Virus record (IMG/VR): IMGVR_UViG_3300032246_001167
Coordinates: 1-57,742 of that record
Reading direction: 5' to 3' (one strand)
DNA: 57,742 bases
Source: a virus
The translations under genes were made by a program, and so were the position numbers. Under the pieces are notes generated by a model. That model was given only the letters and a program-made list of their open reading frames with translations. It searched no databases and had not been told where the DNA came from. Below are positions 1 through 8,958 of this stretch, piece by piece; the first letter of the stretch is position 1; every line of letters starts with the position of its first letter.

Positions 1-405
1 AAAATTAAAACCGTGCCAGTTTATGAGTTTAACAACAGGTCAGAGGTTGTTGTATCAACTTACTCATACACAGAACAAGATCTAGTAAAAATGGTATGGG
101 CATATTTGCTATTTATTGAACCAAAATCAGAGTACAAAAAACTAATAGACAAGAGCTCATTAGATATAAAAGATATTTATACAAAACTTGTAGATTGGTC
201 CATGTCGCAACCTTACTACGAGCCCCTAAGAAAATTTTTATTATCTAAGTTTACGGGGGCGCTAAAGATTAATAACAGCTCAACATCTTTTGTAATGTTT
301 GATAAAATTAAAAAAGAATTTGACGTGGTTTATATAAAACATAAAAAAGAATTTGATTTAGAAGTTAATAAAATACTAAATAAATCTTTTAATAGGGCTG
401 CATAA
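1..405 (+). CDS. Hypothetical protein, probably 5'-truncated by the window edge
   Basis: The frame is open to the left edge. The first possible start is GTG at 13, but codons upstream of it are also sense, so the gene may begin outside the window. The product (about 130 residues visible) is rich in Lys, Phe, Tyr and Ile, with no signal peptide, membrane segment or motif I recognise. Base composition is clearly more AT-rich than the rest of the window, which suggests recent acquisition. It ends just before the methyltransferase gene at 413 and probably belongs to the same late transcript. Confidence 0.6.
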   Translation, partial: KIKTVPVYEFNNRSEVVVSTYSYTEQDLVKMVWAYLLFIEPKSEYKKLIDKSSLDIKDIYTKLVDWSMSQPYYEPLRKFLLSKFTGALKINNSSTSFVMFDKIKKEFDVVYIKHKKEFDLEVNKILNKSFNRAA

Positions 406-412
406 AACTTGT

Positions 413-991
413 ATGTATCAATATACTAGAGATTGGTTTAGCGCTAACATTCCATTTTGGGAGCGTTTGCTGCCCAACCCAAAGCAACAGGCATTGGAAA
501 TTGGATCGTATGAAGGGCGCTCTGCCTGTTGGCTGCTGCAGAACGCGCTCAACACGGATGGCACGTTGGTATGTGTAGACGCATGGGGAGTAGAGCGGTA
601 CATGGACAACCCTATGGAAGGCGTGTATGAACGGTTCATCAACAACATTGAGCTGGCCAGGATGGAGACACAATCTGTGATTGCCATGCAGAAAAATTCT
701 GTGGATGCTTTGGCCGAGCTGCTGGTTACTGGCAGTCGAAACAGATTTGATTTTATTTACATAGATGGCGCGCATAGAGCTGTTGATACGCTTACTGATG
801 CGTGCATGGCATTTCAGCTGCTGGCGCCAGACGGCATAATGGTGTTTGATGACTATTTCATAGGCTCGGTGTGTGGCACAACGGTAGACAAGAAAAATGC
901 AGTGGATGCGTTTGTTAACTGTTTTAAAGATTTTTGCTCTGTTGTAATGAACAACAAGCAGGTTGGAGTAAAAAAAATTTCTTCAATGTAA
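413..991 (+). CDS. Class I SAM-dependent methyltransferase (Methyltransf_24-like)
   Basis: A 192-residue protein with a Rossmann methyltransferase signature. The SAM-binding motif I is ALEIGSYEGRSACWLL (about residues 26-41), an acidic strand end TLVCVDAWG follows near residue 55, and motif IV-like FIYIDGAHRAVDTLTD plus GIMVFDDY lie in the C-terminal half. This pattern fits the small methyltransferases that act on sugars or small molecules. The substrate is unknown. It precedes three 2-oxoglutarate oxygenases, so the group may modify a glycan, peptide or nucleic acid. ATG at 413 is the first start in frame; the Shine-Dalgarno site is weak. Confidence 0.8.
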   Translation: MYQYTRDWFSANIPFWERLLPNPKQQALEIGSYEGRSACWLLQNALNTDGTLVCVDAWGVERYMDNPMEGVYERFINNIELARMETQSVIAMQKNSVDALAELLVTGSRNRFDFIYIDGAHRAVDTLTDACMAFQLLAPDGIMVFDDYFIGSVCGTTVDKKNAVDAFVNCFKDFCSVVMNNKQVGVKKISSM

Positions 992-1011
992 AAATCTAAA
1001 AAATAAGCTCA

Positions 1012-1581
1012 TTGCAAATAAATCAATCATTGGATGCCAATATTGTGAACCCCAAGTTAGAATCAAACAATTACTTGTACGTTCCTCAGTTAATCTCTGC
1101 CGATAGGGCTGTGGAGATGAGCAATCATTTTAGGGGTTTTGCTCAAAACAACATTCTTGAGAAAGATCATCAGGCGCCTAACTCTCCGGCAATTTATAAT
1201 TATCAACCGTTCCTTGAGCTATTGTGCGAGCTGACGCCTAAAGTAAGCGAACAGTTAGAAGAGCCAGCACTTCCAACCTATACATATGCAAGGGTATACA
1301 AAGGCGCAGAAGAGCTTAAGCGTCACCGTGATCGTCCTGCGTGCGAAGTAAGTCTTACGCTTCATCTGCAGGGGGATGTTGACTGGCCCATTTGGATTCA
1401 AAAGCCCGATGGCGAAGAAGTGTCTTTGACGCTAGCCCCGGGCGATGCAATGATGTATTTGGGTTGTGTAGCAGATCACTGGCGAGAAACTTATACAGGC
1501 GAATGGTATTCACAAGTATTTTTGCACTATGTGCGCAGCAGGGGTCCTTGCGCTTGGGCATATTTTGATAAGGTGAAATAA
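1012..1581 (+). CDS. Fe(II)/2-oxoglutarate-dependent oxygenase-like protein
   Basis: A 189-residue protein predicted to fold as a double-stranded beta-helix dioxygenase. Visible iron-ligand candidates are the HxD motif in KRHRDRPACEVSLTLHL (about residues 104-120) and a distal His in VADHWRE (about residue 158). The strand between them (WPIWIQKPDGEEVSLTLAPGD) has the usual GD turn before the distal His. The chosen start is TTG at 1012, as no ATG lies near the N-terminus. It abuts the next oxygenase gene with no gap. The substrate cannot be inferred. Confidence 0.72.
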   Translation: MQINQSLDANIVNPKLESNNYLYVPQLISADRAVEMSNHFRGFAQNNILEKDHQAPNSPAIYNYQPFLELLCELTPKVSEQLEEPALPTYTYARVYKGAEELKRHRDRPACEVSLTLHLQGDVDWPIWIQKPDGEEVSLTLAPGDAMMYLGCVADHWRETYTGEWYSQVFLHYVRSRGPCAWAYFDKVK

Positions 1582-2139
1582 ATGCACGAACTAGATAAAT
1601 ATGTAATTGTTCTAGAAGACGTAGTGGATAAAGACCTTAGAGAAGAATTTATAGGTGAGTACAATAACTCTTCTGATTGGATAGAATCAGAAACTGGTGG
1701 CGGATTAGATAAAAATATAAGAAATTGCGCAGCTATTGCTACTTCAGCTCCGGGGATTATTCAAAAAAACCCGGTTCGTCGCATGGAGTTGGATAGAAAA
1801 TTTTTTAATTGTGCATCAAAAGCTATACAAGCATATTTGGATATGTTCCCGCTGTGCACAATTGAATCAGACTCTGGATATGAAATCTTGCGCTATCAAG
1901 AAGGGCAATTCTATACAGAGCACACAGATTCATTTAAGAAAATACCTCGCGCCGTGTCATGTTCTTTTGCTCTAAATGACGACTATGAAGGTGGAGAGTG
2001 GGGCTTTTGGGGGCGTTCAAAGATTTTGAAGCCCCCCGTTGGGTCAGCGCTTATGTTTCCATCTAACTTTATGTTCCCGCACGAAATCATGCCAGTGACC
2101 AAGGGCACGCGGTACTCGGTAATTACTTGGTTCATATGA
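1582..2139 (+). CDS. Prolyl-4-hydroxylase-like Fe(II)/2-oxoglutarate oxygenase
   Basis: A 185-residue protein with the core of the prolyl/PKHD hydroxylase superfamily. YEILRYQEGQFYTEHTDSF supplies His and Asp ligands (HTD), ALNDDYEGGEWGFWG is the conserved 'L(N/S)..yeGGe' turn, and FPHEIMPVTKGTRYSVITWF supplies the distal His and the Arg expected to bind 2-oxoglutarate. In phages such proteins are common, but substrates are mostly unknown. It starts directly after the upstream oxygenase stop codon and its own stop overlaps the start of the next oxygenase. Confidence 0.85.
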   Translation: MHELDKYVIVLEDVVDKDLREEFIGEYNNSSDWIESETGGGLDKNIRNCAAIATSAPGIIQKNPVRRMELDRKFFNCASKAIQAYLDMFPLCTIESDSGYEILRYQEGQFYTEHTDSFKKIPRAVSCSFALNDDYEGGEWGFWGRSKILKPPVGSALMFPSNFMFPHEIMPVTKGTRYSVITWFI

Positions 2140-2690
2140 TGTTTGAGCGCGTGGCCCCTAACGTCTATAGATACCGCGAAGGGGCCTTAGCTGAGCATTC
2201 GCCGTTGGTTGGCAGCGTTATGCAGGGGCTAGACGAGGGCTGGCGGACTCAGGGCAGCAATGGTTGGAACTATCAAGTGCAGCCTAGTGCCGAGACAGAG
2301 CGGTTGTACGGCGCTTGTTTGCAAGTGGCGCGTGAGCTCTTTAAAGATTTTGATGTTGCGGAGTCAAACAGTTCTGGCGTCTGGGCGTATGTCACCCACG
2401 GCTCCAGGGATGTGCAAGGGCCGGTTCACTCCCATGCCAACACGGCCACAATCAATATGGTGTACTACCTGCAGGTCCCTCAAGAGCCTTTCCCCATGGG
2501 ATGTTTGTTGTTGTTTGATGAACCAAAGGTAACCGCAGTCACGCCAATGTCGGGCGACCTACTGATCTTCCCCGGCTCAATGCATCACATGCCTATCAGT
2601 AATGTTAGCCAGGAGTTTCGGATAGCACTAAACTTAGAGGTGCGATGCACTCAGCCAGAAGAAGAATTGTTTGCAAACATCAACTATTGA
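2136..2690 (+). CDS. Putative 2OG-Fe(II) oxygenase of the HxH type (TIGR02466-like)
   Basis: A 184-residue protein. The ligand motif is PVHSHANTATINMVYYLQ, an HxH variant rather than HxD, followed by GCLLLFDEPKVTAVTPMSGD, LIFPGSMHHM (distal His) and FRIALNLEV (Arg). This arrangement matches the TIGR02466 family of putative phage and bacterial oxygenases. I chose ATG at 2136 because it forms an ATGA overlap with the upstream stop; an in-frame TTG lies at 2127. It is the third oxygenase in a row. Confidence 0.75.
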   Translation: MMFERVAPNVYRYREGALAEHSPLVGSVMQGLDEGWRTQGSNGWNYQVQPSAETERLYGACLQVARELFKDFDVAESNSSGVWAYVTHGSRDVQGPVHSHANTATINMVYYLQVPQEPFPMGCLLLFDEPKVTAVTPMSGDLLIFPGSMHHMPISNVSQEFRIALNLEVRCTQPEEELFANINY

Positions 2691-2696
2691 ACTGCG

Positions 2697-2858
2697 ATGC
2701 AAGACCTTTTAGCCCTCATCAACACCTTATGGCCCATTGCAGTGGGCTTTACGGCTTTGGTGTTTTGGTTGGCTAAGTCACACTCTGACATCGAGCAGCT
2801 AAAAGAGAAGGTCCGCGTACTGTTTGAGCTGTTCAACGAGAAGATGAAGGGGAAATAA
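2697..2858 (+). CDS. Small membrane protein with coiled-coil tail (53 aa)
   Basis: A short reading frame beginning ATG at 2697, a few bases after the oxygenase stop. The N-terminal half is one hydrophobic segment (LALINTLWPIAVGFTALVFW) and the C-terminal half is charged and helical (SDIEQLKEKVRVLFELFNEK). Its stop overlaps the next start (TAATG). The position next to holin and lysozyme genes suggests a lysis or spanin-related role, but there is no recognisable lipobox or signal cleavage site. Confidence 0.6.
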   Translation: MQDLLALINTLWPIAVGFTALVFWLAKSHSDIEQLKEKVRVLFELFNEKMKGK

Positions 2859-3124
2859 TGAACTGGGCAAACATTGTTCCAATGGTCTTTCCCATCCTTG
2901 TGGCGGCGGTGGGCTGGATGATTACGTCGGTCAACTCCCTGCAGTCTGACCTGATCGACATCAAGTCCAAGATGCCTGCGCTGATTACTCCGCAAGGTAC
3001 GCCGACTGATTCACCGATATCTGCGGCTGCTAGAGTTCAGCTTAAAGAAGACCTAGTAACGCGCATCCAAGAACTAGAAGTGCGTGTCCGTCTATTAGAA
3101 GAACGCACAAAGGAGCGCCGCTGA
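2858..3124 (+). CDS. Membrane-anchored coiled-coil protein, lysis cassette (88 aa)
   Basis: An N-terminal hydrophobic segment (IVPMVFPILVAAVGWMITSV) is followed by a polar region and a C-terminal heptad-like helix (TRIQELEVRVRLLEERTKE). This single-pass topology resembles inner-membrane spanin subunits or small holin-accessory proteins. I cannot assign a family. Start and stop overlap both neighbours, so it is translationally coupled into the lysis group. Confidence 0.65.
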   Translation: MNWANIVPMVFPILVAAVGWMITSVNSLQSDLIDIKSKMPALITPQGTPTDSPISAAARVQLKEDLVTRIQELEVRVRLLEERTKERR

Positions 3125-3609
3125 TGTTTACCATCCTGTCTACCATCCTGGGCTTTGCCTCATCCGGCCTTCCCAAGATCCTCGACTTTTTCCAAGACAA
3201 GTCCGACAAGAAGCATGAGCTGGAGCTAGCCCGCATCCAGAACGAGCGCGAGCTGGCCATGGCAGAGCGTGGTTATGCCTCTCAGCAGAAGATTGAAGAG
3301 ATCAAGCTGGAAGAAGTCCAGACTGAGGGCTACTACAAAGAGCGTGAGGCCCTGTACCAGCACGACATGAAGATTGGTGAAGGTGCATCACAGTGGGTCA
3401 TTAACCTGCGCGCTTCTGTCCGTCCTGTTGTGACTTACTTGTTTGTGGCACTGTTGGTGGTTGTGGATATCTCCGGCATCTGGTGGGCGTGGTCAACCGG
3501 CGTGGATTTTGCCAAGGCTATGGAGCTTTGCTTTGACGACCAAGAGATGCAAATCCTAGCCACCATCATCGCGTTCTGGTTTGGTAGTCAGGCATTTCAG
3601 AAAAAATGA
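3124..3609 (+). CDS. Holin-like membrane protein
   Basis: A 161-residue protein. A short N-terminal helix precedes a long charged helical region (HELELARIQNERELAMAER), and two hydrophobic segments near the C-terminus (VVTYLFVALLVVVDISGIWW and ILATIIAFWFGSQAF) look membrane-spanning. This resembles the three-TM holins found beside gene-transfer-agent and phage lysozymes. It overlaps the lysozyme gene by 4 bp, a typical holin-endolysin arrangement. Membrane pore formation is inferred from context. Confidence 0.7.
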   Translation: MFTILSTILGFASSGLPKILDFFQDKSDKKHELELARIQNERELAMAERGYASQQKIEEIKLEEVQTEGYYKEREALYQHDMKIGEGASQWVINLRASVRPVVTYLFVALLVVVDISGIWWAWSTGVDFAKAMELCFDDQEMQILATIIAFWFGSQAFQKK

Positions 3610-4049
3610 AAGCTTCTGACAAATGCAAAGCCATGATCAAGCACCATGAGGGCGTTAGACCAAAGCCATACAAATGCCCAGCTGGGCTATGGACGGTGGG
3701 GGTTGGGCACCTTATCGGGGATGGCAAAACGCTACCGCCAGAGTGGAATCGAACACTCTCGCCGAACGAGGTTGATTCGTTGCTTGCGGCTGACCTACGA
3801 CGTTTTGAAAGAGGCGTCCTTCGTTTGTGCCCTGTGGATCTTACTCAAGGGCAGTTTGACGCCTTGGTCAGCTTTTCGTTTAATCTGGGGCTAGGCGGTC
3901 TGCAACGCAGCTCGGTTCGGATGTGCACCAACCGTGACGATAAAGATGGCGCTGTACGTGGACTGATGAAGTACACCAAAGCTGGCGGCAAGGTGCTGCC
4001 CGGGTTGGTTAGGCGACGTCAAGACGAGTCTGCTCTTTATATGAGTTGA
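3606..4049 (+). CDS. Endolysin: phage lysozyme, glycoside hydrolase family 24
   Basis: A 147-residue lysozyme that would cleave the glycan backbone of peptidoglycan at the end of infection. The catalytic Glu lies in IKHHEGVRPKPYKCPAG and the conserved GLWTVGVGH block follows; the position often held by Asp is Cys, as in a known subgroup of lambdoid endolysins. QFDALVSFSFNLGLG and GLVRRRQDE are the family's C-terminal signatures. Length matches the single-domain family. There is no signal-anchor sequence, so release should depend on the holin. Confidence 0.93.
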   Translation: MKASDKCKAMIKHHEGVRPKPYKCPAGLWTVGVGHLIGDGKTLPPEWNRTLSPNEVDSLLAADLRRFERGVLRLCPVDLTQGQFDALVSFSFNLGLGGLQRSSVRMCTNRDDKDGAVRGLMKYTKAGGKVLPGLVRRRQDESALYMS

Positions 4050-4052
4050 GCC

Positions 4053-6359
4053 ATGCCACTACAGAAGATACTTTTCAAGCCAGGCGTCAACCGCGAAAAC
4101 ACCCGGTACACCACTGAAGGTGGTTGGTATGAGGGCGACAAGATTCGCTTCCGTCAAGGCAACCCGGAAAAGATTGGCGGCTGGACACGGTACAGCGCTA
4201 ACAAGTTTGTGGGCGTGTGTCGGGCCTTGTGGAACTGGATCACCCTAGCGTCCGCTAATTTGGTGGGCGTTGGCACTAATCTGAAGTACTACATTGTGCA
4301 AGGCGGCGCGTTCTATGACGTCACGCCCATTCGTCGCACGGCCACCCTGACCAACCCGTTTCAAGCTGCGTATAGCACGCTGAGCTCATCCATCACGGCA
4401 ACGTCAACGTCGATGACTGTGGTATCGGCAACTAACTTTGCTGCTACCAGTGGTGTAGTCAGGGTTGGTTCAGAGGATATTTTTTACTCTTACATTGCCG
4501 GCAACACCATGTACAACCTGGTGCGTGGTTACAACGGCACCACAGCTGCGTCACACGCATCCACTACTGGGGTTGGATCGTACAACCTAACGGTGACGGA
4601 TAGCGGCAATGGCGCTTTGGTTAACGACTACGTGACCTACAGCGGCGGGGGCATTACTAGCTTGGGTGGAAATATCACAGCCACCGTGCTTAAAAACGAA
4701 TTTCAAATTGTGTTGGTTGGTTCGACGACTTACGTCATCAAGCTTTCAACGTATGCAACCGCAGCTGACACTGGAAATGGCGGTACGGTAATCGCCCAGT
4801 ACCAAGTTAACACTGGTTATGAGTATCAGGTTCCTTTGGTGGGGTGGGGCGCAGGCACATGGGGTAGCGGCACATGGGGCGTTGGTACGTCTACCACTGG
4901 CAATGCAATTCAGATCTGGGACCACTACAACTGGGGACAAGATCTTCTTTACGGTCCAAGGGGCGGCCAGCTTTACTTTTGGAATGCAGGGGTAGGCACC
5001 GTGCCTGTGCAAGTGACCATCTCCATTGCCTCTCCGGCAGTGATTACGATGCCGGCCGGGTTTAGCGTGCTTGATGGCAACACCATCACCTTTACCACTA
5101 CTGGCGCTTTGCCTACTGGGCTGTCCGTAGGCACGGTGTACTTTGTTGTCAACTCAACCGGGAATACGTTCAACCTGTCTACCACTTTTGGCGGATCCCT
5201 GGTCACTACATCAGCTGTAGGTTCAGGTACTTATTACATTTCCCCGCGTGGTATTAGCCTTGTGAGTTCGGGTGATGCAGACGCGCCACTGTTCCAGAAC
5301 TACGTCATGGTTTCAGACACATCAAGATTTGTGATTGTGTTTGGCACCAATGACTACGGTCAAACTTACCTTGATCCAATGTTGATACGGTGGTCTGACC
5401 AAGAAGACCCGTACACATGGACGCCATCAGCCACCAACCAGGCAAGGTCGCTCAGGCTTTCGCACGGTTCTCAAATTATTACTGCGGTTCAAACCAGACA
5501 GGAAATTGCAGTTATCACCGACCAGGCCGTGTATTCATTGCAAAACGTTGGGCCGCCTCTTGTTTGGCAATCACAATTGATGGGCGACAACATCTCTATC
5601 GCTGGCCCCAACGCAGCGGTTGTGGCATCGGGCGTGGTGTACTGGATGGGGGTAGATAAGTTTTACAAATACGATGGTCGCACACAAACATTGAATTGCG
5701 ATTTGCGTCGGTATGTGTTTAACGACTTTAACCAAACACAAAATGATCAGGTGTATTGCAGCACCAATGAAGGCTTTAATGAAGTTTGGTGGTTCTACCC
5801 GTCAGCTAACAGCAACACCGTCGATAAGTATGTGATCTACAACTACCTTGAGAACACATGGTATTACGGCAGCATGGCCCGCACGGCTTGGATTGATTCT
5901 GGTCTTTTGCCTTACCCGGTGGCGGCTACGTACAACGGATATCTTGTAAACCATGAAGATGGCGTAGATAACAATGAGACGGGCACCGCCGTTCCCATCG
6001 AGGCATACATTTCATCTTCAGAGTTTGACATTGAAGATGGCCATAACCTGGGGTTTGTGTGGCGCGTATTGCCTGACTTGACGTTCGCGGGTTCCAGTAC
6101 AGATCCCACAACCAATGCTCCGCCGCAGGTCACGATGACGCTTTATCCATTGCAGAACTCAGGTTCTGGCGTGGGCAAAACCGATACGGATACGGTGAAG
6201 TATGGGTCTTCTTATAACATCACTGAAGAATTCACCGGCCAGGTGTACACCAGAGTGCGCGGTCGCCAGTTGATCTTTGAAATTGAGTCGACTCAGCTTG
6301 GCACTACGTGGCAGCTAGGCGCTCCGCGCATTGATATCCGCAAGGATGGCAGACGATGA
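4053..6359 (+). CDS. Tail / DNA-stabilisation-like structural protein (768 aa)
   Basis: A large beta-rich protein. The N-terminus (KPGVNRENTRYTTEGGWYE, then KIRFRQGNPEKIGGW) is a motif I recall in podovirus proteins often annotated as packaged-DNA stabilisation (P22 gp10-like) or tail hub proteins. The middle (about residues 105-400) carries Ser/Thr/Gly-rich beta repeats typical of inserted Ig-like or sheet modules. The C-terminal half is propeller-like, with repeated aromatic strands. It follows the lysozyme by 3 bp and overlaps the next structural gene by 4 bp. The exact position in the tail is inferred. Confidence 0.6.
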   Translation: MPLQKILFKPGVNRENTRYTTEGGWYEGDKIRFRQGNPEKIGGWTRYSANKFVGVCRALWNWITLASANLVGVGTNLKYYIVQGGAFYDVTPIRRTATLTNPFQAAYSTLSSSITATSTSMTVVSATNFAATSGVVRVGSEDIFYSYIAGNTMYNLVRGYNGTTAASHASTTGVGSYNLTVTDSGNGALVNDYVTYSGGGITSLGGNITATVLKNEFQIVLVGSTTYVIKLSTYATAADTGNGGTVIAQYQVNTGYEYQVPLVGWGAGTWGSGTWGVGTSTTGNAIQIWDHYNWGQDLLYGPRGGQLYFWNAGVGTVPVQVTISIASPAVITMPAGFSVLDGNTITFTTTGALPTGLSVGTVYFVVNSTGNTFNLSTTFGGSLVTTSAVGSGTYYISPRGISLVSSGDADAPLFQNYVMVSDTSRFVIVFGTNDYGQTYLDPMLIRWSDQEDPYTWTPSATNQARSLRLSHGSQIITAVQTRQEIAVITDQAVYSLQNVGPPLVWQSQLMGDNISIAGPNAAVVASGVVYWMGVDKFYKYDGRTQTLNCDLRRYVFNDFNQTQNDQVYCSTNEGFNEVWWFYPSANSNTVDKYVIYNYLENTWYYGSMARTAWIDSGLLPYPVAATYNGYLVNHEDGVDNNETGTAVPIEAYISSSEFDIEDGHNLGFVWRVLPDLTFAGSSTDPTTNAPPQVTMTLYPLQNSGSGVGKTDTDTVKYGSSYNITEEFTGQVYTRVRGRQLIFEIESTQLGTTWQLGAPRIDIRKDGRR

Positions 6360-7744
6360 GTTTTATTGTCACGACTGACTATGAGCTGCAAAAGCTCCCG
6401 CCGCCAAACTTGCCGCTGGCGCCGCCGCAGTACAGTTCTCAATACACAGAGCAGTTTAACAACGTACTACGGCTGTACTTTAACCGTCTCACCAACATCC
6501 TGGGGCAGCTGATGGCTAGTGGAAATTATGTGCCGGTTACTTTCCCCGGCATGGAGACCGATGCGTTTGGTCGACTACGTATCAGCCAACCCTATACGTT
6601 GTTTGATAGCCAGAACAGATATGCGGCAGACAATCAATTTGATGTAGCAACCACTGGGACTGGGACGACGACGTTCTTGTCTAACGAGGCGGCCCTTCAA
6701 ATGTCAGTCACGGCTGGTGGTGTTGGGTCTGTGACTCGACAAACCTACCGGTCTTTCCCCTATCAGCCGGGCAAAAGTCTTTTGGTCTTGGCTACGTTCG
6801 TGATGAGCGGTAGCACAAGCGCTAGCTTGACTCAGCGGGTTGGGTACTTCAATACCCAGAACGGTGTCTTCTTCCAAAATGTCGGCGGCGTTAATTCGTT
6901 TGTTTTGCGTTCTAACTCTACTCCTACCCCTGGAACACCGAGTGATGTGCGGACTGTGACCCAGGCCAACTGGAATGGAGACAAGCTGGATGGTACGGGA
7001 GACTCAGGTTACACCCTGGATACCTCTAAAGCTCAGATCCTGTTCATGGACTTTGAGTGGCTAGGAGTTGGTTCCGTTAGATGCGGATTCATCATCAACG
7101 GCGAGTACGTCATTTGCCACACTTTCAACAACGCTAACGATATTGCTAGCGTCTACATGACAACGGCTATTCTGCCGATGCGTTATGAGATCACGTCGAC
7201 AGCAGCTGTGGCAGCTTCGATGAAGGCTATTTGCTGCTCAGTGGTATCGGAAGGTGGCTTTGAGCAAACCTCTATTGAACATGTGGCAAGAAGAGTAAAT
7301 GCTACGTCAGCCTCAACTATTACAACTTCTTTTTACCCGATTGCCTCTATACGTTTGGCGTCTGGCGCACTTGATGCCGTTGTGGTTCCTTCGTCGTATA
7401 ACTTTTTGCCAACAACAGCTGATAACTATGAAATTGCGCTGATAAAAAATACAACTCTAACTAGTCCATCTTGGACCGCTGTGCCGACCGATGCAAATGT
7501 CCAATTTGATATTTCCGCCACAGCCATGACTGGCGGCGCGATTGCATCAAGTTCATTCACGACTGGTAAATCTGGCGCTGTTCCATTAACGGCTGGTTCT
7601 GCATACAACTTTGATTTACAGCTTGGCGCATCTATTGCAGGCGTAAGCGATATTTATACTTTGGCAGCACGGGTTGTAACTACAGGAGGGGCTGGCACAG
7701 GCGGTGGTGTAGGCTCCCTTTCCTTCTACGACTTGACTCAGTAA
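6356..7744 (+). CDS. Virion structural protein, two-part (462 aa)
   Basis: The first 55 residues (YELQKLPPPNLPLAPPQYSS, then a helix with FNNVLRLYFNRLTNIL) look like a separate attachment module. The rest is a beta-rich domain with QTYRSFPYQPGKSLLVLAT, LRSNSTPTPGTPSD and IINGEYVICHTFNNAND, a pattern seen in phage appendage proteins. Receptor contact or tail assembly is likely, but the role is not shown. It is coupled by a 4-bp overlap to the upstream tail gene. Confidence 0.6.
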   Translation: MSFIVTTDYELQKLPPPNLPLAPPQYSSQYTEQFNNVLRLYFNRLTNILGQLMASGNYVPVTFPGMETDAFGRLRISQPYTLFDSQNRYAADNQFDVATTGTGTTTFLSNEAALQMSVTAGGVGSVTRQTYRSFPYQPGKSLLVLATFVMSGSTSASLTQRVGYFNTQNGVFFQNVGGVNSFVLRSNSTPTPGTPSDVRTVTQANWNGDKLDGTGDSGYTLDTSKAQILFMDFEWLGVGSVRCGFIINGEYVICHTFNNANDIASVYMTTAILPMRYEITSTAAVAASMKAICCSVVSEGGFEQTSIEHVARRVNATSASTITTSFYPIASIRLASGALDAVVVPSSYNFLPTTADNYEIALIKNTTLTSPSWTAVPTDANVQFDISATAMTGGAIASSSFTTGKSGAVPLTAGSAYNFDLQLGASIAGVSDIYTLAARVVTTGGAGTGGGVGSLSFYDLTQ

Positions 7745-7775
7745 ACTAGTAACTAATTGACGTGCGGAGAGCACC

Positions 7776-8948
7776 ATGGACGGCGGAATAGTTGAAAGCA
7801 TTTTGATCGGAGCCGCTGTCGGCGGGGGCACTTCTGCGCTTACTGGTGGAGATCCTCTTAAGGGCGCCCTGATGGGTGGCGTGACTGGCGGCGTGTTTGG
7901 TGGTGCGGGCGGAGCTGCAGAAGCAGCTGGAACGGCTGGCGGAACAGGCATTACCGCAACCAATCCTTTGACCGCCGCTGGCGTTACATCGGGCGCCGAG
8001 GCCGGCACCACTGCATCTAGCTTGGTTAATGCTGCTCAAGCGGCTGGCGCGCCTATTCAAGGTTTTGCTGGAACCCCAGCTGGGGCAGCCATCCCATCAG
8101 CACCCATCCCAACGGGCGGTATTTCTGATTTGCTCCAACAGCCGATTGGCACGGCAACTGGTGGAATTGGCTTTAAGGCTCCGGCTGATTTTGCAAACCC
8201 TCTGGCTACCAGTGGCGGTTCGGCAATGCCGCAGTTGCCGCCCAGCCTGGCGGGCATGTCACAAGATACTTTGTGGAACACGATTGGGGCAGGCAAGGCC
8301 GCCGGCGCTGAAGCGGCAGCCGCTCCAAAGTCAGTGTTTGGTGATGTCAAAGATTGGTGGAAAGGTCTTACACCCAAAGAAAGGCTTCTTTACGGCGCTG
8401 GCGGTAGCTTGGCACTTAATATGCTTATGCAGCAGGCTAACTATGAGCCGCCGGAAAAGGAAAAGTACAAGGGACCTTTATCAAAGTTCCAGTACGACCC
8501 TAGCTACTACACCCCAACAACCGTTGTGCCGTCTGTATACAGATACGCAGATGGCGGGATTGCCTCTCTTGGTGGGGGTAATATTGCTGTAGGCGGGGAT
8601 CCACGCCGCAATCCATCCCCTCTTGTGGAAAACAGCACGCCGGTAAGTGTAATGGCATCCGGTGGTATTGCCAGTTTGGGCTCATACTCAGATGGCGGCC
8701 AGCTTCTTAAAGGCCCGGGCGATGGCATGAGCGATCACATCCCGGCAATGATTGGTCGCGGGCAGCCGGCTCGTTTGGCAGAAGGCGAATTTGTGGTGCC
8801 CGCTGATGTGGTGTCGCATCTTGGCAACGGGTCGACGGACGCAGGTGCCAAGCAGCTGTATGCAATGATGAACAAAGTTCGCCGCGCACGTACCGGCAAT
8901 GCGAAGCAAGGTCGAGAAATTAACGCCCGCAAATACTTGCCGGCATAA
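7776..8948 (+). CDS. Gly/Ala-rich virion protein with conserved C-terminal module (390 aa)
   Basis: The N-terminus has glycine-zipper-like stretches (GAAVGGGTSALTGGDPLKGA, then GGVTGGVFGGAGGAAEAAG) that could insert in or contact a membrane. Around residues 255-305 the motifs GGIASLGG and GGIASLGS occur. The C-terminus (PARLAEGEFVVPADVVSHLG, then STDAGAKQLYAMMNKVR) is a conserved block I recall in many phage tail and internal virion proteins. Ejection with the genome is an inference. The start is ATG after GGAGAGCACC. Confidence 0.6.
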   Translation: MDGGIVESILIGAAVGGGTSALTGGDPLKGALMGGVTGGVFGGAGGAAEAAGTAGGTGITATNPLTAAGVTSGAEAGTTASSLVNAAQAAGAPIQGFAGTPAGAAIPSAPIPTGGISDLLQQPIGTATGGIGFKAPADFANPLATSGGSAMPQLPPSLAGMSQDTLWNTIGAGKAAGAEAAAAPKSVFGDVKDWWKGLTPKERLLYGAGGSLALNMLMQQANYEPPEKEKYKGPLSKFQYDPSYYTPTTVVPSVYRYADGGIASLGGGNIAVGGDPRRNPSPLVENSTPVSVMASGGIASLGSYSDGGQLLKGPGDGMSDHIPAMIGRGQPARLAEGEFVVPADVVSHLGNGSTDAGAKQLYAMMNKVRRARTGNAKQGREINARKYLPA

Positions 8949-8958
8949 GGAGATAAAC

